DNA of 64,000 nt from Blastobasis lacticolella. Lineage: Eukaryota > Arthropoda > Insecta > Lepidoptera > Blastobasidae. Below are positions 11,232-22,767 of the stretch, piece by piece. Positions within the stretch are counted from its first letter, which is position 1. Every line of letters starts with the position of its first letter. Under the pieces are notes generated by a model, which was not told where the DNA came from, made no database searches, and saw nothing but the letters and a program-made list of their open reading frames with translations. A program made the position numbers and the translations under genes. Location: positions 10,494,001 to 10,558,000 of the forward strand of contig LR990060.1 in assembly GCA_905147135.1 (NCBI GenBank), given 5' to 3'.

Positions 11232-13447
11232 CTGTTTCACAATGTGTCAAATATCGGCGTATATTCAATGATGTCTCGGTGATCAATAGCGTTAAAATTG
11301 GCAGTGATCACCGCTTGGTAAGAGGCACATTGAATATTAATCCCCAGCTGGAAAGATCGAGATTGATGAGGTCCACGCTCCAGCCTATACCCATCCAAAT
11401 CCAAAACCCCAAAAGCTTTCAACTCGAATTACAAAATCGCTTCGAGTGCCTAGGAGAGTGCGTCGACGTGGACGATTATAATAACAGGTTCGTGGAAACT
11501 GTCTATACGGTTGGGTCAAAGTTTTATAAGGCCTGCCGTACAAACAAAACAAACAAAATCTCTGACGATACCCTCAAACTCATCGAAGAAAGACGCGGAA
11601 TGACTCTGCAATCCCCTGATGATGTCTCTCAATTTAGGCGACTTAATCGACAGATCTCCAAGTCTCTGACTCGCGACATACGCCGCTTCAATACTACCAA
11701 TATTGAGGCGGCAATCGAGCGGAACAAAGGCTCTAAAGTCTTTGCGAGAGATCTGTCGATTGGACAGAGCCAGTTGACGAGACTGAAAACGGATGACGGC
11801 AGAGTTGTTTCGACCAAGTCCGAGGTTTTGGGGGAAGTCGAGAGGTTCTATGGACAGTTATACACGACAACACGGGCACCTGTTACCAGTATGGCAAAAG
11901 ACCCCAGAGCCAAGTTGACCCGACACTACACCGAAGATATCCCGGACATCAGCCTGTACGAGATTAGTATGGCTCTCAAACAGCTTAAGAACAACAAGGC
12001 GCCGGGTGATGATGGAATTACGGCTGAGCTTCTGAAAGCTGGTGGCAAACCTGTGCTTAAGACCCTTCAGAAGCTGTTCAATTCCGTCATCCTCGAGGGC
12101 AAAACGCCGGAAGCATGGCACAGAAGCATAGTGATATTGTTCTTCAAGAATGGTGACAAGACTCTCTTGAAGAACTTCAGACCAATATCGCTACTGACCC
12201 ATGTCTATAAGCTGTTTTCGAGAGTCATTAAGAATCGTCTCGCACGCAGGTTTGATGACTTCCAGCCTCCCGAACAAGCCGGATTCCGAAAAGGTTTTAG
12301 TACCATAGACCACATACATACGCTGCAACAGGTTGTACAGAAGACCGAAGAGTATAACCGGCCATTATGCTTGGCGTTTGTGGACTATGAGAAAGCCTTC
12401 GATTCGATCGAAACTTGGGCGGTGCTCCAGTCTCTACAGCGGTGCCAAATTGACTATCGATATATCGAAGCATTGAAGTGTTTGTACAAAAACGCCACTA
12501 TGTCAGTTCGTCTCCATGACAAGACCACAGAACCTATTCAGCTGCAGCGAGGTGTTAGACAAGGTGATGTCATATCTCCTAAGTTGTTTACCGCTGCACT
12601 GGAGGATATCTTTAGGCTTCTGGACTGGGACGGACTTGGCATCAATATTACGGCGAGTACCTCACGCACCTCAGATTTGCTGACGATATCGTAGTCATGG
12701 CTGAAACCCTGGAAGACTTGGGCAAAATGCTCGATGACCTCTGTAGTGCCTCTCAACAAGTAGGTCTTAAAATAAACATGGACAAGACGAAAATTATGTC
12801 GAATGTCCATGTTGTGCCTACTCCAGTGACAGTTGGAGGCACTCCACTTGAAGTTGTTGACGACTATACATACCTAGGACAAATAGTCCGGCTAGGTAGG
12901 TCCAATTTCGAGAAAGAGGTCAATCGACGAATCCAACTCGGTTGGGCAGCGTTCGGGAAGCTACGCCACTTATTTTCGTCCCAATTACCGCAGTGTCTCA
13001 AGACGAAGGTCTTTGACCAATGTGTGTTGCCAGTGATGACTTACGGAGCTGAAACGTGGCCACTCACTATGGGCCTTATAAGAAAGCTCACTGTTACCCA
13101 AAGGGCAATGCCAATGGAAAGAGCTATGCTCGGAGTTTCTTTGCGCGATCGAGTCAGAAATGAGGAGATCCGCAAGCGAACCAAGGTCACCGACATAGCT
13201 CTAAGGATTGCCAGACTGAAGGGGCAGTGGGCAGGGCACATAGCTCGAAGAACAGATGGCCGATGGGGCAGTAAAGTTCTCGAGTGGCGACCACGTACCG
13301 GTAGACGCAGCGTGGGTAGGCCTCCTACAAGGTGGACCGACGACCTGGTAAGGATCGCAGGTACCAGCTGAATGCGGAAAGCACAGGACCGGTTTTTGTG
13401 GAGATCACTGGGGGAGGCCTATGCCCAGCAGTGGGCGTCTTCTGGCT
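11232..13447 (+). pseudogene. RTE-A endonuclease/reverse transcriptase, broken
   Basis: The first frame, open from 11156 (512 residues from its first Met), holds an SDH endonuclease motif at residues 50-52, a KAPGDDGITAELL block, FRPISLL, QAGFRKG, the catalytic DYEKAFD (D410) and GVRQGD (466). A one-base loss near 12645-12655 shifts the frame, so the FADD catalytic box (12676-12687) lies in the next frame, which continues to WAGHIARR and GRRSVGRPPTRW. A TGA at 13369-13371 replaces an expected Trp before MRKAQDR; the natural end is TGA at 13446-13448. The enzyme would nick target DNA and copy the element RNA, but this copy cannot encode it in one piece. The ATG at 11156 lies in flanking sequence and is not a real start. 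Confidence 0.9.
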
Positions 13448-13455
13448 GATATGAT
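11232..13455 (+). mobile_element. RTE-A non-LTR retrotransposon, 5'-truncated
   Basis: Longest element copy in the window. It begins inside the endonuclease domain and runs through the whole reverse transcriptase to the normal 3' end ('ctggctgatatgat'). The left edge is set by loss of similarity to copy 1 of the duplication. Short RTE-A tails also occur at 4797, 25365, 30661 and 57036, and an RT fragment at 62018. No target duplication was found. Confidence 0.9.
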
Positions 13456-13456
13456 A

Positions 13457-13537
13457 GTCGCCTGCATGTGTAGGTTTCATCACGATGTTTTCCCTTACCG
13501 TAAGTCACTCAGAAAGCCATTAGTAGGTGGCACTGGA
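13457..13537 (-). mobile_element. SINE-A fragment
   Basis: Central body piece ('aggtttcatcacgatgtttt') with an internal deletion, abutting the RTE-A 3' end. Confidence 0.65.
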
Positions 13538-13634
13538 AGGCACCGAGGCTCCTCGTGCTTGTGAGTAAATAAACACGAAGCCGAAACTAGTCAATTATTT
13601 AATACAAAATATAATAATATTAATAAATACTTTG

Positions 13635-13800
13635 TGTCAAAGAGCTGCCGTCCTGAAATGGGACTGGGCTGGACATGCCGCATGGCAAACGAATTGTGGG
13701 CTAAAATATCAACAGACTGAACCCCATAAAACGTAACAAGGAAGCGCGGTAGACCCAGACGGAGATGGCGGCACAAGTTGGACGCCTTTTCCAAGGATGA
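13635..13800 (+). pseudogene. RTE-D C-terminal fragment
   Basis: Interrupted plus-strand frames give LKWDWAGHAA and, after a shift, GRPRRRWRHKLDAF. These match the layout of RTE-type C-terminal domains (WAGH block, then GRP..RW). It is distinct from RTE-A and RTE-B, and no core RT motif is present. Confidence 0.6.
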
Positions 13801-13877
13801 GTAGTACAGAAATGTCTGAAATAAAAAAAATACCTCTTACTCTCTCTTAATATGCTTTACTTCTCACATCACTCTTC

Positions 13878-13995
13878 TATAGTTCTGCTGGAAGAAATAT
13901 CTTTTTAGAAATAAGTAGTGCCTGTTGTATCGTTTATATGTATGATATTTATTTCATTGTGTGCAATAAAGTGTTAAATAAATAAATAAATAAAA
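13878..13995 (+). mobile_element. Tail T copy, plus orientation
   Basis: Reads 'ttctgctggaagaaatatc' to 'caataaagtgttaaataaat' followed by ATAA repeats, showing which end is 3'. Confidence 0.72.
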
Positions 13996-14244
13996 TACTT
14001 TTACGCACACTGTTAGTTACGTAGTTCTACGTAGTAGCGCCAAAACTGCATCACATTAGAATAATACAAAGGGACGTCATTTATCAAAGGCAGACCCACG
14101 CAAGGCTTCAGACGGCGCCTCTATGGAAGAGTCTACGCTCTAATGAGTTTTTAGATTAGTTTTAGCTCAAAGGTTAGACTATATTATTTCCCGTTGTTAT
14201 GTTAGCTTTATACAATGACACCCTTATTAATAAAAATCCGTGAA
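13996..14244. other. Unannotated stretch
   Basis: No gene or repeat family was recognised. Confidence 0.4.
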
Positions 14245-15482
14245 TCGCAAGTCCTGCTTGTGTCGCTCTAGTAGAGGCCAAGTCTCGCTGCCGTATAAAA
14301 GAACAGGTCCAATCATGGTCTTTTAGACCTGTCCCTTCAGTTTCATCGGCATCTTGGGGTCACAAATGACAGCCGTCACCTCCTGCCATTTGCGGGCTTT
14401 GACGTTGCTGTCGATGTCACCAGTTGCGTTTAGTAGCGACCCCAGGTATCTGGCCTGATCCGTTCGTTTGACCTCCTCTTCACCTATGCGGATGGGTAGG
14501 GGTCTGTACTATTACAAGCCATGTACTCTGTCTTCGCCACATTTCTAAAGACCGCCGTTTTCACCCGTTAAACAAGACGCCCCTTGTCAGAGTCTGTCAA
14601 CGCGATATCGTCAGCAGACATGAGTAGCCACGGAGGTACCTCTTGATAGTTTCGGATGCTGTCTGACAGTACGTCTAATATCACGTTGAACAGAAGTGGG
14701 CTGTGCACAGAGCCCTGGTGTACCCCAACGGTAATCGGGAAAGGGTTGGTATCGCCAACAGCACTCCTAACTATGGAATCGGAATCGCGGTACATGTCTC
14801 GGATAATATCAGGTACTGACTTGGACCACAACGCCCACCAGATTATCTAACGAGGGACACAGTCAAAGGCCTTCTGCATGTCCAGAAACAGGAAATACAG
14901 GGGCGTGTTCCTTGATCTTGTATCCCTCCATGAGAGTTCTTAGGGCAAATACGGGGTCCATGGTCCCACAACCCGGCCGAAACCCACACTGACAATCCGA
15001 GATTGTACACTCCTGTCAAATTCGAGAGTCCACAATACGTTCGAAGAGCTTCATGGTGTAAGACATCACCTTTATACCGCGGTGGTTGGTGCAATCCCGC
15101 ACTCAACCCTTCCCTTTAAAGCCTCGGGTTATTATACTCAGCCTCCATATTGGTTTGGTATCTTACCGGTGAGGAGAATGCGGTTACAAAGGTAAGGATG
15201 CTCACACCACGAGAGCCCATCGATTTCCACGCCTCAATAGAGACTCCATCGGGTCCGATGGCTTTACGATTCTTCATGCGGCGAAGAGCCGCCTCGACTT
15301 CCTCAGGCGTTATCGATGGCACGAGTCCTTGATTCGGAGGGAGGTCCGGTAGATGCACCTCTTTATGCTGCTTATTCAGTAGCTCGTGGAAATACGAGCG
15401 CCATCTCTTCTTTACCGCGCGGTCATCGCATAACAGGTTACCTTGATGGTCATTTACACAGGGACAAATGGAAATATCCTAG
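14245..15482 (-). pseudogene. RTE-B reverse-transcriptase core fragment
   Basis: Minus-strand frames, several times shifted, read in order: GNLLCDDRAVKKRWRSYFHE, ITPEEVEAALRRMKNRKAIG, PDGVSIEAW, then GVHQGSVHSPLLFNVILDVL and a degraded active site MSADDIAL, and finally a decayed SETWPL-like block. These are the fingers and palm of an RTE reverse transcriptase. Both ends are missing. It covers the part deleted from the 59-61 kb RTE-B copy. Confidence 0.85.
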
Positions 15483-17204
15483 ACTAAATTATGAGCCCTG
15501 GTACGATCTTAAAATTATATTTCAAAAAACTTTAATAATTAGTACAACCAAAACCTTTTCGAAACCAAAATCACCCAAAATATGAACGCCGAAGTAAAAC
15601 CAGAGAACAACAATAGATTCAGAAAAACTCAAAATGGCCGTTCGGTTACAAATGTCAAATTACGCCATAGATCACACTACTCTGTCCTTAGTCCATCGCT
15701 AAACTAGGCAACGCCGAGGTGTAACTTTTACTCCGAGAGTAGAGTCAGATTAGTGCTACTCATACCTTACACCACGTTTATTAATATTGAAATTCGTTAA
15801 TACTGGTCTAATACTTGGAGTAAAGTTACTACTGCTTTAGTCCATGTTTATTAATAAGGGTGTTAGGGTTTATTTGTGATATTTTTGGTGTATGTAATTT
15901 GATTGTAATCGAATTGACTGTGAGGGTGACGAATGTTATCCTCGGTAGTTCGTCGTGGAGTGCAAAAAAACTGCTTTTCTTTCTGGTGACTATAATGTTT
16001 CTGAAAAGCGAAACTGCCAAGAAGTTTGTTTTACTTATAGAATCCGCACAAGAGGATAAACGTAAGTACGCAGAAAAGTCGCCGATTGGGTAAATAACAT
16101 TTGTTTCTGTGACAGTTTTTTGTTACACACGGACAGACCAACGTTTTGTGGGTCTCGTAAAAGTCCACTATCGCTACAAAGAGGACTCTTTTTGTACTCG
16201 TTGACGTAGGATAACCTACGGCTCCCTCACAGTCTACAAGTTGTATTAGAGCGTTCTTGAAATAATGATAGATTTGATTTTTTCATTCGTTACAACAAAC
16301 TGCTAATTTTTAGTACCTTCAAAATTTTTAAAGATCATAATGAATGTTTCAATCATGTTTTATTAGACCCCCTGCACGCCGCTGAATACGTATGTCTGTA
16401 TGTATGTAAACATTTTATTGCATATGAAACGAATTTATTGAATTAGACCCTTAGAAAGGAGATCTATTAGAGCGGTGGAGGCAGAGCAGTTATAATTAAA
16501 TTACATTCATTTCTACAGGCATTAATTAACCTAAACCACATAAACTCAATTATGTACGTCGTATGATTGTGCAACCTTAAAAAAAGCGTTGCTTTAAAGA
16601 AGGACGAATAAACGTGTGGCAGATAGTAACCCGCGAGGCACTTTTTAGACAATAAAACTATAAAAACGTAAACTTTTCACGGAACACGGAACGCTGAGCG
16701 GGTTTTCACCCTTGGGACAAAGAAAAACTCCACTAAACACACCTACACTACTCACTATACCCAAGAGGCTTGCATTGGGACAAAAAAAGTTGCGTGTGGC
16801 GACTCACGTCATGTCGTAGTTGACACGCGTAGCCACGCTACGTCGGCGCTACGAAGGGCTACGACAGTTTATAGTTGATTAAAAATTTATAGTTAAGTAC
16901 TTGGCAAGTTTGAAACTTAAGTTGGTATCCGGCAGAGTATATTTTATTATTAATCATTTACCTCAGACCAATCTAAATAAAAATTTTAACTGTCCATATT
17001 GTATTGTGTCAGTAAAATTACTTATAATAAATTACTCATATTGTTAAAATCAATAAAGTTGATATAATTAAACATTCAATTCATAAAATCACTACAATGT
17101 CATAATCCAAAATAAAATCAAAATTAAAATAAAATGTCACTAATTTAAAAACTTTATTATGCAGTCTTACAGTGCGCGCGAACGCACTGGGAACCAAAGA
17201 ATTC
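15483..17204. other. Sparse region
   Basis: No supported gene. The plus-strand frame at 15860-16093 (77 aa) starts hydrophobic but has no family features. About 16790-16872 is repeated inverted at 23094-23170 (shared 'cacgcgtagccacgctacgt'-type sequence). Confidence 0.4.
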
Positions 17205-17461
17205 GGACATTGAGGCATAGAAAGGGCCTACTTACAGCTGAAGTCACAATGTATATTTTTTTCCTTTTTAATGGTGCATATAAGATATCGAAAAGGGACC
17301 TTTTCTATACTATAAGTTATCAAATACCCCTCCACTGCTATTGTCAAAATTGGTTGCCATTTTCTAGCTTTTGGTATGACAATGAGTCATCGGTATGGAG
17401 TTGTGACAGGGTGACAGTGTGCATTCTCTATAGGTCGAGGCTCTACCTATGCTCGATGTCC
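17205..17461. mobile_element. M3 MITE, copy 1
   Basis: Ends pair as 'ggacattgaggcatag' and, inverted, 'ggacatcgagcatag'. The interior 'aatacccctcca' and 'tgacagtgt' blocks match 38033-38253. No coding capacity. Confidence 0.68.
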
Positions 17462-17538
17462 AATAGATTCAAATTAAAGATTTTCACTTATACATAGAGG
17501 GCACCAACTGACAATACTTAAGTGACAATCGACACTAT

Positions 17539-17750
17539 GATCTGTTTATTCTGACTTGTCTTATTTGGTGAACAAACAATGCCCAAAATCACGACATGCC
17601 GTATCAATCACGCTACGTATATTGTGTATAAATGTCTTGAATTATACAAGAAATACATAGAATGTGAATTACAACGAATACTGCTGCACATTATCCATTT
17701 AAGTACATAATTTCCTGAACCAAATAGGACAAGTCAGTTTGGACAGATTA
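17539..17750. mobile_element. M4 MITE
   Basis: The ends form an imperfect ~35-base inverted repeat containing 'ctgacttgtc' and 'tatttggt'. The interior is AT-rich. No target duplication was established. Confidence 0.6.
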
Positions 17751-17955
17751 TATGCATCAGTCAAAATGCACGCAATTGACCAATCGAAGATTCACCTAGG
17801 CTCAAATATTAAATAGGTATGGCAATCAGATTAAGGTGTTATTCCGTTCGCAGGTAAACAGGTACACGTAGGTAGTCTAACTAAATACCAAAATAGTAGA
17901 AACAATAACCAGTTACCTACCAATTGTGAAGAGGTCAGTATCAATTCATCATCAC

Positions 17956-18208
17956 AGCCCATAACAGTCCACTGCAGGACTTAGGGCCTCTCCCACGAAA
18001 GGGGAGGTTATTGCCATAATCTCCACGCTTGGCAGGGGGGTTAGAGATCGCAGTATTATAATATAACAATGGAAAATGCTGATGTCCATTTTCCAGTCTA
18101 CGGAGGCGCTTAGATCTTTTGCCTCGAAAACATTAGTCGCTTTGTACGACACCCACGAGTGTAAGGGGTTGGTGCTATTCTACTCTGCCAGACACCACAC
18201 GGCCGTAG
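17956..18208 (+). repeat. Repeat Q, long copy
   Basis: Matches 6728-6962 along its length, ending 'caccacacggcc'. Confidence 0.7.
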
Positions 18209-18569
18209 CATCAATTACCTAGAGTTGAATGGGGACATTCTTATACAAAATGTATCCAAATAAATATGAAAGGAAATTACTATAATCCGCAATTTGATAC
18301 CTACTTGTCTATTGATATCTGAGTACAAGCTATTCACGCCTTTATATCCTGCACATTCGACATATTTTACTCCCTAGCCAAGCGCGGAGGTTTGTAATGA
18401 TTCAGAAAGCAAAACTTAATATTTACGTATAATAAAATGAGGTAGGTTTATCTAGACTTTTATAGAGCACATAAATTGCTACGGCTGAGATACAAAGTGT
18501 TCAATCGAAAAGCACGATGTGGCAAAACTTGTTGCACGCCGAGCAATTTGTATGCAAGTACATTGACAG

Positions 18570-18700
18570 ATGGTGAAATGTCCCACTGTGCAGCGCGCCT
18601 CGCGGCGCATTGCATGATGGGGCAAATGTCAGTTCTGTATGAATTTTGTCCACGGTTTTCAATTTGGCCCCATCGTGCAGCGTGCAGCGCGATGTCAGCA
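18570..18700. repeat. M14 hairpin-forming sequence
   Basis: 'tgcatgatggggcaaat' and 'atttggccccatcgtgca' are inverted around a ~32-base loop, inside a GC-rich patch. Probably a small MITE. Confidence 0.5.
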
Positions 18701-18954
18701 GATGTCAACATGAAACATCACATCTGACTGTTTCTCTTTACCAACAGTTCGAATCTTTCCTCCTTATGTGACACAGTTCACACACATATATCTGCCTACT
18801 TTTTTTTAGTACAGATACCACGCGTGTGAATGAAATAGGAAACCGACCTTGTCAAAGAAAGTTTGACCGCTCATGCGTAAGTCCCTCTCCTTTTTCTGAT
18901 TCTGTATCATTATAGACGTTATTTCGCTTTCGGTATCCTGTCGTCATTGTCTTC

Positions 18955-19224
18955 TCAGTTCATCCTGAATGATAGAGGAGCAAGTTTCGACACGTCTGGG
19001 TGGCTAGGTTCGCGACTCGGGTGGAAAAAATAAGTATAAAAATATAAAGATATAAACTGTGTTTAAGTGCAAACTTAATCAAATTGAGATAAGCAATACT
19101 GAGTGCCGCGTTATTTGGATGAAGAGAATACAACGGAGCCAGACGGGCGCGGCGCCGCGGCGGGCCACGAGACGGTGTAGAAAAACTAGGCGGCGGAAAA
19201 GATCAAAGGGGGCCGGCGCGGGCG
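18955..19224 (+). other. GC-rich island, possible 5' UTR exon
   Basis: In an AT-rich low-repeat region, 19130-19260 is strongly GC-rich with many CpGs. TCAGTT at 18955-18960 fits an insect initiator, but 'cttctcag' there would equally serve as a splice acceptor. A donor-like GTAAAG starts at 19225. The frame from 19059 (72 aa) is nearly all basic residues and Gly/Ala, so protein coding is doubtful. It lies upstream of the exon candidates on the same strand. No database support. Confidence 0.25.
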
Positions 19225-19277
19225 GTAAAGCTCGCCCTGTGGTGTCTCGGGAGTGTGGAAAAGCTAGAGGATTTTAA

Positions 19278-20406
19278 CACATTATATGAACTGCCACCGA
19301 TTCGCGTTGTTGTGATACGTTAGAAATTCGATCGGATTAAAACCTGGCTTTAGTGAAAGTGGAGTGCACTGTTGTACCTCAGAGCCTCAGCTGGAGACAA
19401 ATGATCAGAGCTAAGTTGCATGTTCTCTTATCTGATAGGCTGCGACCTATGTAGGATTCTGTCAGCTTGTCGTGTTATTTACCTACTTATTGTAAATGTT
19501 TTCCACGACGGCTGCGAGATCCGCCAAAGCACGAGACTCAGGGCTTTACACTTACTGCATAAAGTCAATGTAAATTGGGCAAAGTCAACTTCAACTAGGT
19601 ACCTATATTTACCTACATTAGTGGAGAATTACATTAGGAAATGAAATAAAAGGAAGGTTTCAGTAACTAACATTTATTGATAAAAGTAGAGGAGATTAAT
19701 TTGTTCCAATTTCTACTACTATTCAGGATAATACAAAATATTCCACAAACATAATCATAACTTCCATATTCGGTATCATACTTATTCTACAGTAGGTAGG
19801 TAAGTACCTAATATTTATTTAAGTACCTAATACCATTTCATGCGAATAAGGTATTACAAACTTAATTAATATTTATTTTCCACTCGTAGAACTTTCAAAT
19901 CCTAGGCGCTAGATTCTACTTAAATATAGTATAACACTTGTATTTGTCTTCTCAATAGAGGTATACTGTCCAGCTCATCACAGTAATCTGATACATAAAT
20001 ATATAAAATTCAAATTCAGTTGTCGATAAGAAAATATTGTTATGCCTGGAAACTTGTCATTGTAAATGTTTTATACTCACATACCTTATACTGAATTTAG
20101 ATTGTCAAATAAGTAGTGAGGCACCTACTGATCCTGGTTACGAATTTGGAATGGCTATTGCCAAGGAGTACAAATCTATACTTGAATTTAAATAAATTAC
20201 CGGCGAACCTTCCTTTCATGTACAGAGCTAGATTTATTTGTGTGTAAACAATGGTTGCATATGGCTAATATATTTTGATCACTTTCCAATATGGTACAAT
20301 GTGCTTGTTGTGAGGAGGTGGTTTTTGTATGGGAAATTATTTTCTACCTGAAAATATTGAAAACAGCTGATGGATGGTCCGGAGATATTGCATGTTTAAT
20401 TATATT
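19278..20406. other. Unannotated low-repeat stretch
   Basis: AT-rich, with short 'aggtaagtaccta' microsatellite-like patches around 19790-19840. No gene evidence. Confidence 0.4.
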
Positions 20407-20575
20407 TGAAATGATGAATTTTAATTTCTGTTACGGGTCTGAGTGTTCTATGTTATAATAAGTATGTATTTAAAAGTATATAAGTAGTTTATTTGTGATC
20501 TAGCACCCATAACACAAGCTTTTCTTACTTTGGGGTTAGATGGCGCTGTGTGAATTTGTCCACGATTATTTATTA
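20407..20575 (+). mobile_element. SINE-B, head missing
   Basis: Body from 'gaaatgatgaattttaattt' to 'gtccacgatt'. The tRNA part is absent. Confidence 0.8.
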
Positions 20576-20609
20576 AGTATTTATTTATTTACTTTTACTT
20601 TTGTTCTCC

Positions 20610-20930
20610 TTGTCCGCTATACTAATAGGGGGGAGGTACAACGAACACTGTCAGAACGCATAGTAACACTACTCTTTCTTGCTTATAAACCTTCCCCTTC
20701 AATTACTCTATCTATTGTTGAAAACCACATTAAAATCCGTTTCAAAGATCCAAGCGTAGCGAATGTAGCGTACTGTATTTTTATTTCCTGTAATGTTATA
20801 TTCCTGTAATGCTATGATGCAATAAAGAGAGTACATACATACAAATATACATGCGTATATAGATAGATACATAGTGACAGACGGCGCAAAGCGATTTTGT
20901 TTTATACTATATAGATACATACTTTAATGT
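20610..20930 (+). repeat. Repeat P interrupted by a retro tail
   Basis: Repeat P halves flank an insert at about 20765-20850 that ends 'gcaataaagagagtac', a non-LTR 3' end. Confidence 0.6.
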
Positions 20931-21156
20931 CAGCCAATGTGCAGCTGCGAATCTGTCTAGATTCACTATTCCTAGTATATGAAAGGATAAAAAACTAATC
21001 GTCTTGGCGTTAATGTCCCGTATCCAACCTCAGTGACCCTGTTAACAAAGGAACTTAACCATATTGGATCATGGTTACACATTCATTGAATTCCTTGAAT
21101 ATATGGGTTTTGTCACGATTTTATTCCTCACCGTAAGAGCATTTGTTAGTGTTAAA

Positions 21157-21256
21157 CTTTTTTTTTTATGTTACTTAGCAGACAAACAGGCAAGCGGGTC
21201 ACCTGATGGAAAGTGGTCACCGCCGCCTATAGACATCAGCAACACCAGGAACTAAT
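21157..21256 (-). mobile_element. Jockey-type tail
   Basis: A T run, then 'gcagacaaacaggcaagcgg' and 'catcagcaacacc', the inverted GVADVHRRR end. It is the first insert in the split SINE. Confidence 0.75.
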
Positions 21257-21419
21257 CTAACTAATGATGCCTTTTAGCGAAAGATTTGTGAAACTTTATT
21301 TTAGTATACCTACATAAGTACGATTATTTCATGTTTTTGGCTGTTTGTTGGTGTTTAGATAAATGCACAACGCATTCTCTTGTATCCCGTGGCTCAACAC
21401 TACCTGCTGTAATATTCCT

Positions 21420-21555
21420 GTCTCAATTTCTGTAAAGGTTGCCTGGAAGAGATCGATTGTAGCGATAAGGCCGCCTTTGCTCATATGTGTTCCTTGTTAC
21501 TGTAACTGATTGATACTGTAATGCTTTATGAGCAATAAAGTGTTTATCTATCTAT
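21420..21555 (+). mobile_element. CR1/Zenon-like 3' tail
   Basis: 'tagcgataaggccgcctttg', then 'gcaataaagtg' and TCTA repeats, typical of CR1-type 3' UTRs in Lepidoptera (from memory). Others: 44310-44460 and, inverted, 51246-51390. Confidence 0.65.
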
Positions 21556-22279
21556 CATAGTATGAAAGAAAGTCACTTCCCGCCGTCTGTCCCTATGTAT
21601 GTATCTATGTACGCTTAGATCTTTTAAACTACGCAACGGATTTTAATGCGGTTTTCAACAATAGATAGAGTGATTCAATAGGAAGGTAAGCAAGCTAAAA
21701 AGAGTAGGTAGGGGCAAAGTAGATGTGCGCGAAGTCGAAGTCGCGCCGACCCCACTAGCGTACCTATATAACTCAAAAAGAGTCATTGGTAGTTAGTTAT
21801 GTAGGCCACCGACGCTCTCTCAGTAAATAAAAGGCTACCATAACATCTCTACCCTCATACGCTCGTTAAAATAGCAAAGTTTGCAAGGCACTCCAGTAAT
21901 ATGAGTACTCAACACACGCCTCCGTGACTCAAATTGCCTCGCGTTCCGTAAAAACGGGCTATTTTGTAAAATAACACGTTATTATACGGATGCCTGCTTT
22001 AAATGGAGTCAGTAGATGTACCCTTTATTCGTTCGGGGCTGCACAAAACAGAATTCATTTCGAAAAGCTTTGCACAAACTGAGTGTACCTACATGGTGCG
22101 CATCGGTGCTTATCGCTTGGTGTGTGTTGGCCGGTCTATCGTCACCTTCTTAGATTGTTTTCTAGTAGTTTTTTGACGATTGTGAGAGATTATTTTAATT
22201 ATAGCAAGACCCTCTTGGTCACCACGGAACGTTTCTCGCTCGCATGATTCAGATGTAAAATGAGTTCCCAGCTCCAGTG

Positions 22280-22440
22280 TTTCCGTTAGACTATGATATG
22301 GGATCGTTCAAGAGGTATATTAGAGGTCTCTTCAGAGGCGGGCAATGTATTGGTAACTTCTTTGGTGTTGCTGATGTCCATAGGCGGCGGGGACCACTTT
22401 ACATTAAGTGGACCGCTTGCTTGTCTGCCGTATAACAAAA
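22280..22440 (+). mobile_element. Jockey-type RT C-terminus and tail
   Basis: In frame it reads YDMGSFKRYIRGLFRGGQ then GVADVHRRR, followed by the short 3' UTR. This copy shows what the family's tail encodes. It is 5'-truncated. Confidence 0.78.
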
Positions 22441-22767
22441 AAACTGGATTTTTATAAATTAATTGAACAACTCCCAATTTGAATTTGAGTTTGGCAAAGA
22501 AAATGTATACTGCAATCATTTATGCATTGTAAATCATTCTACCCACATGGTCAGCCCTAATACCACCACCTAATACACCTAATACATACCACTAACCCTT
22601 AACTATTATTAACCCTCCTCCACCTAAATGAGAGAGTAGCCATAAAAATAAAGGTAAAACGCTAGCGCCTTCTGTCTTGATTAATGCCTCTTTGTCATTA
22701 GTTTTACGACACCCTTTAACGAAACAGGTGGGTGCTCAACAACTATCAAAAACACGTTTAATAAAAT
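22441..22767. other. Unannotated stretch
   Basis: No repeat family or coding signal was recognised. Confidence 0.4.

Larger units (their letters stand above)
7497..11232. repeat. Segmental duplication, copy 2
   Basis: Collinear with 1-2850. Extra material includes a SINE-B (10266-10535), a jockey tail (10722-11163) and RTE-A, which interrupts the match at about 11232. After the jockey tail the duplicated sequence resumes at 11165 ('atgcagtg', matching 2788). Confidence 0.9.
20996..21819 (-). mobile_element. SINE-A split by later insertions
   Basis: 20996-21156 holds the tail and body and 21761-21819 the head. Between them lie an inverted jockey tail (21157-21256), a CR1-like tail (21420-21555) and inverted repeat P (21555-21750). 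The SINE is the oldest layer. Confidence 0.75.

Noticed and set aside
11156..12694. 512-aa frame as a host gene
   Set aside because: It is RTE-A endonuclease/reverse transcriptase with a frameshift, and its first 25 or so residues are flanking sequence.
15860..16093. 77-aa frame with hydrophobic start
   Set aside because: A strongly overlapping frame exists on the other strand, there is no splice context and no family resemblance.
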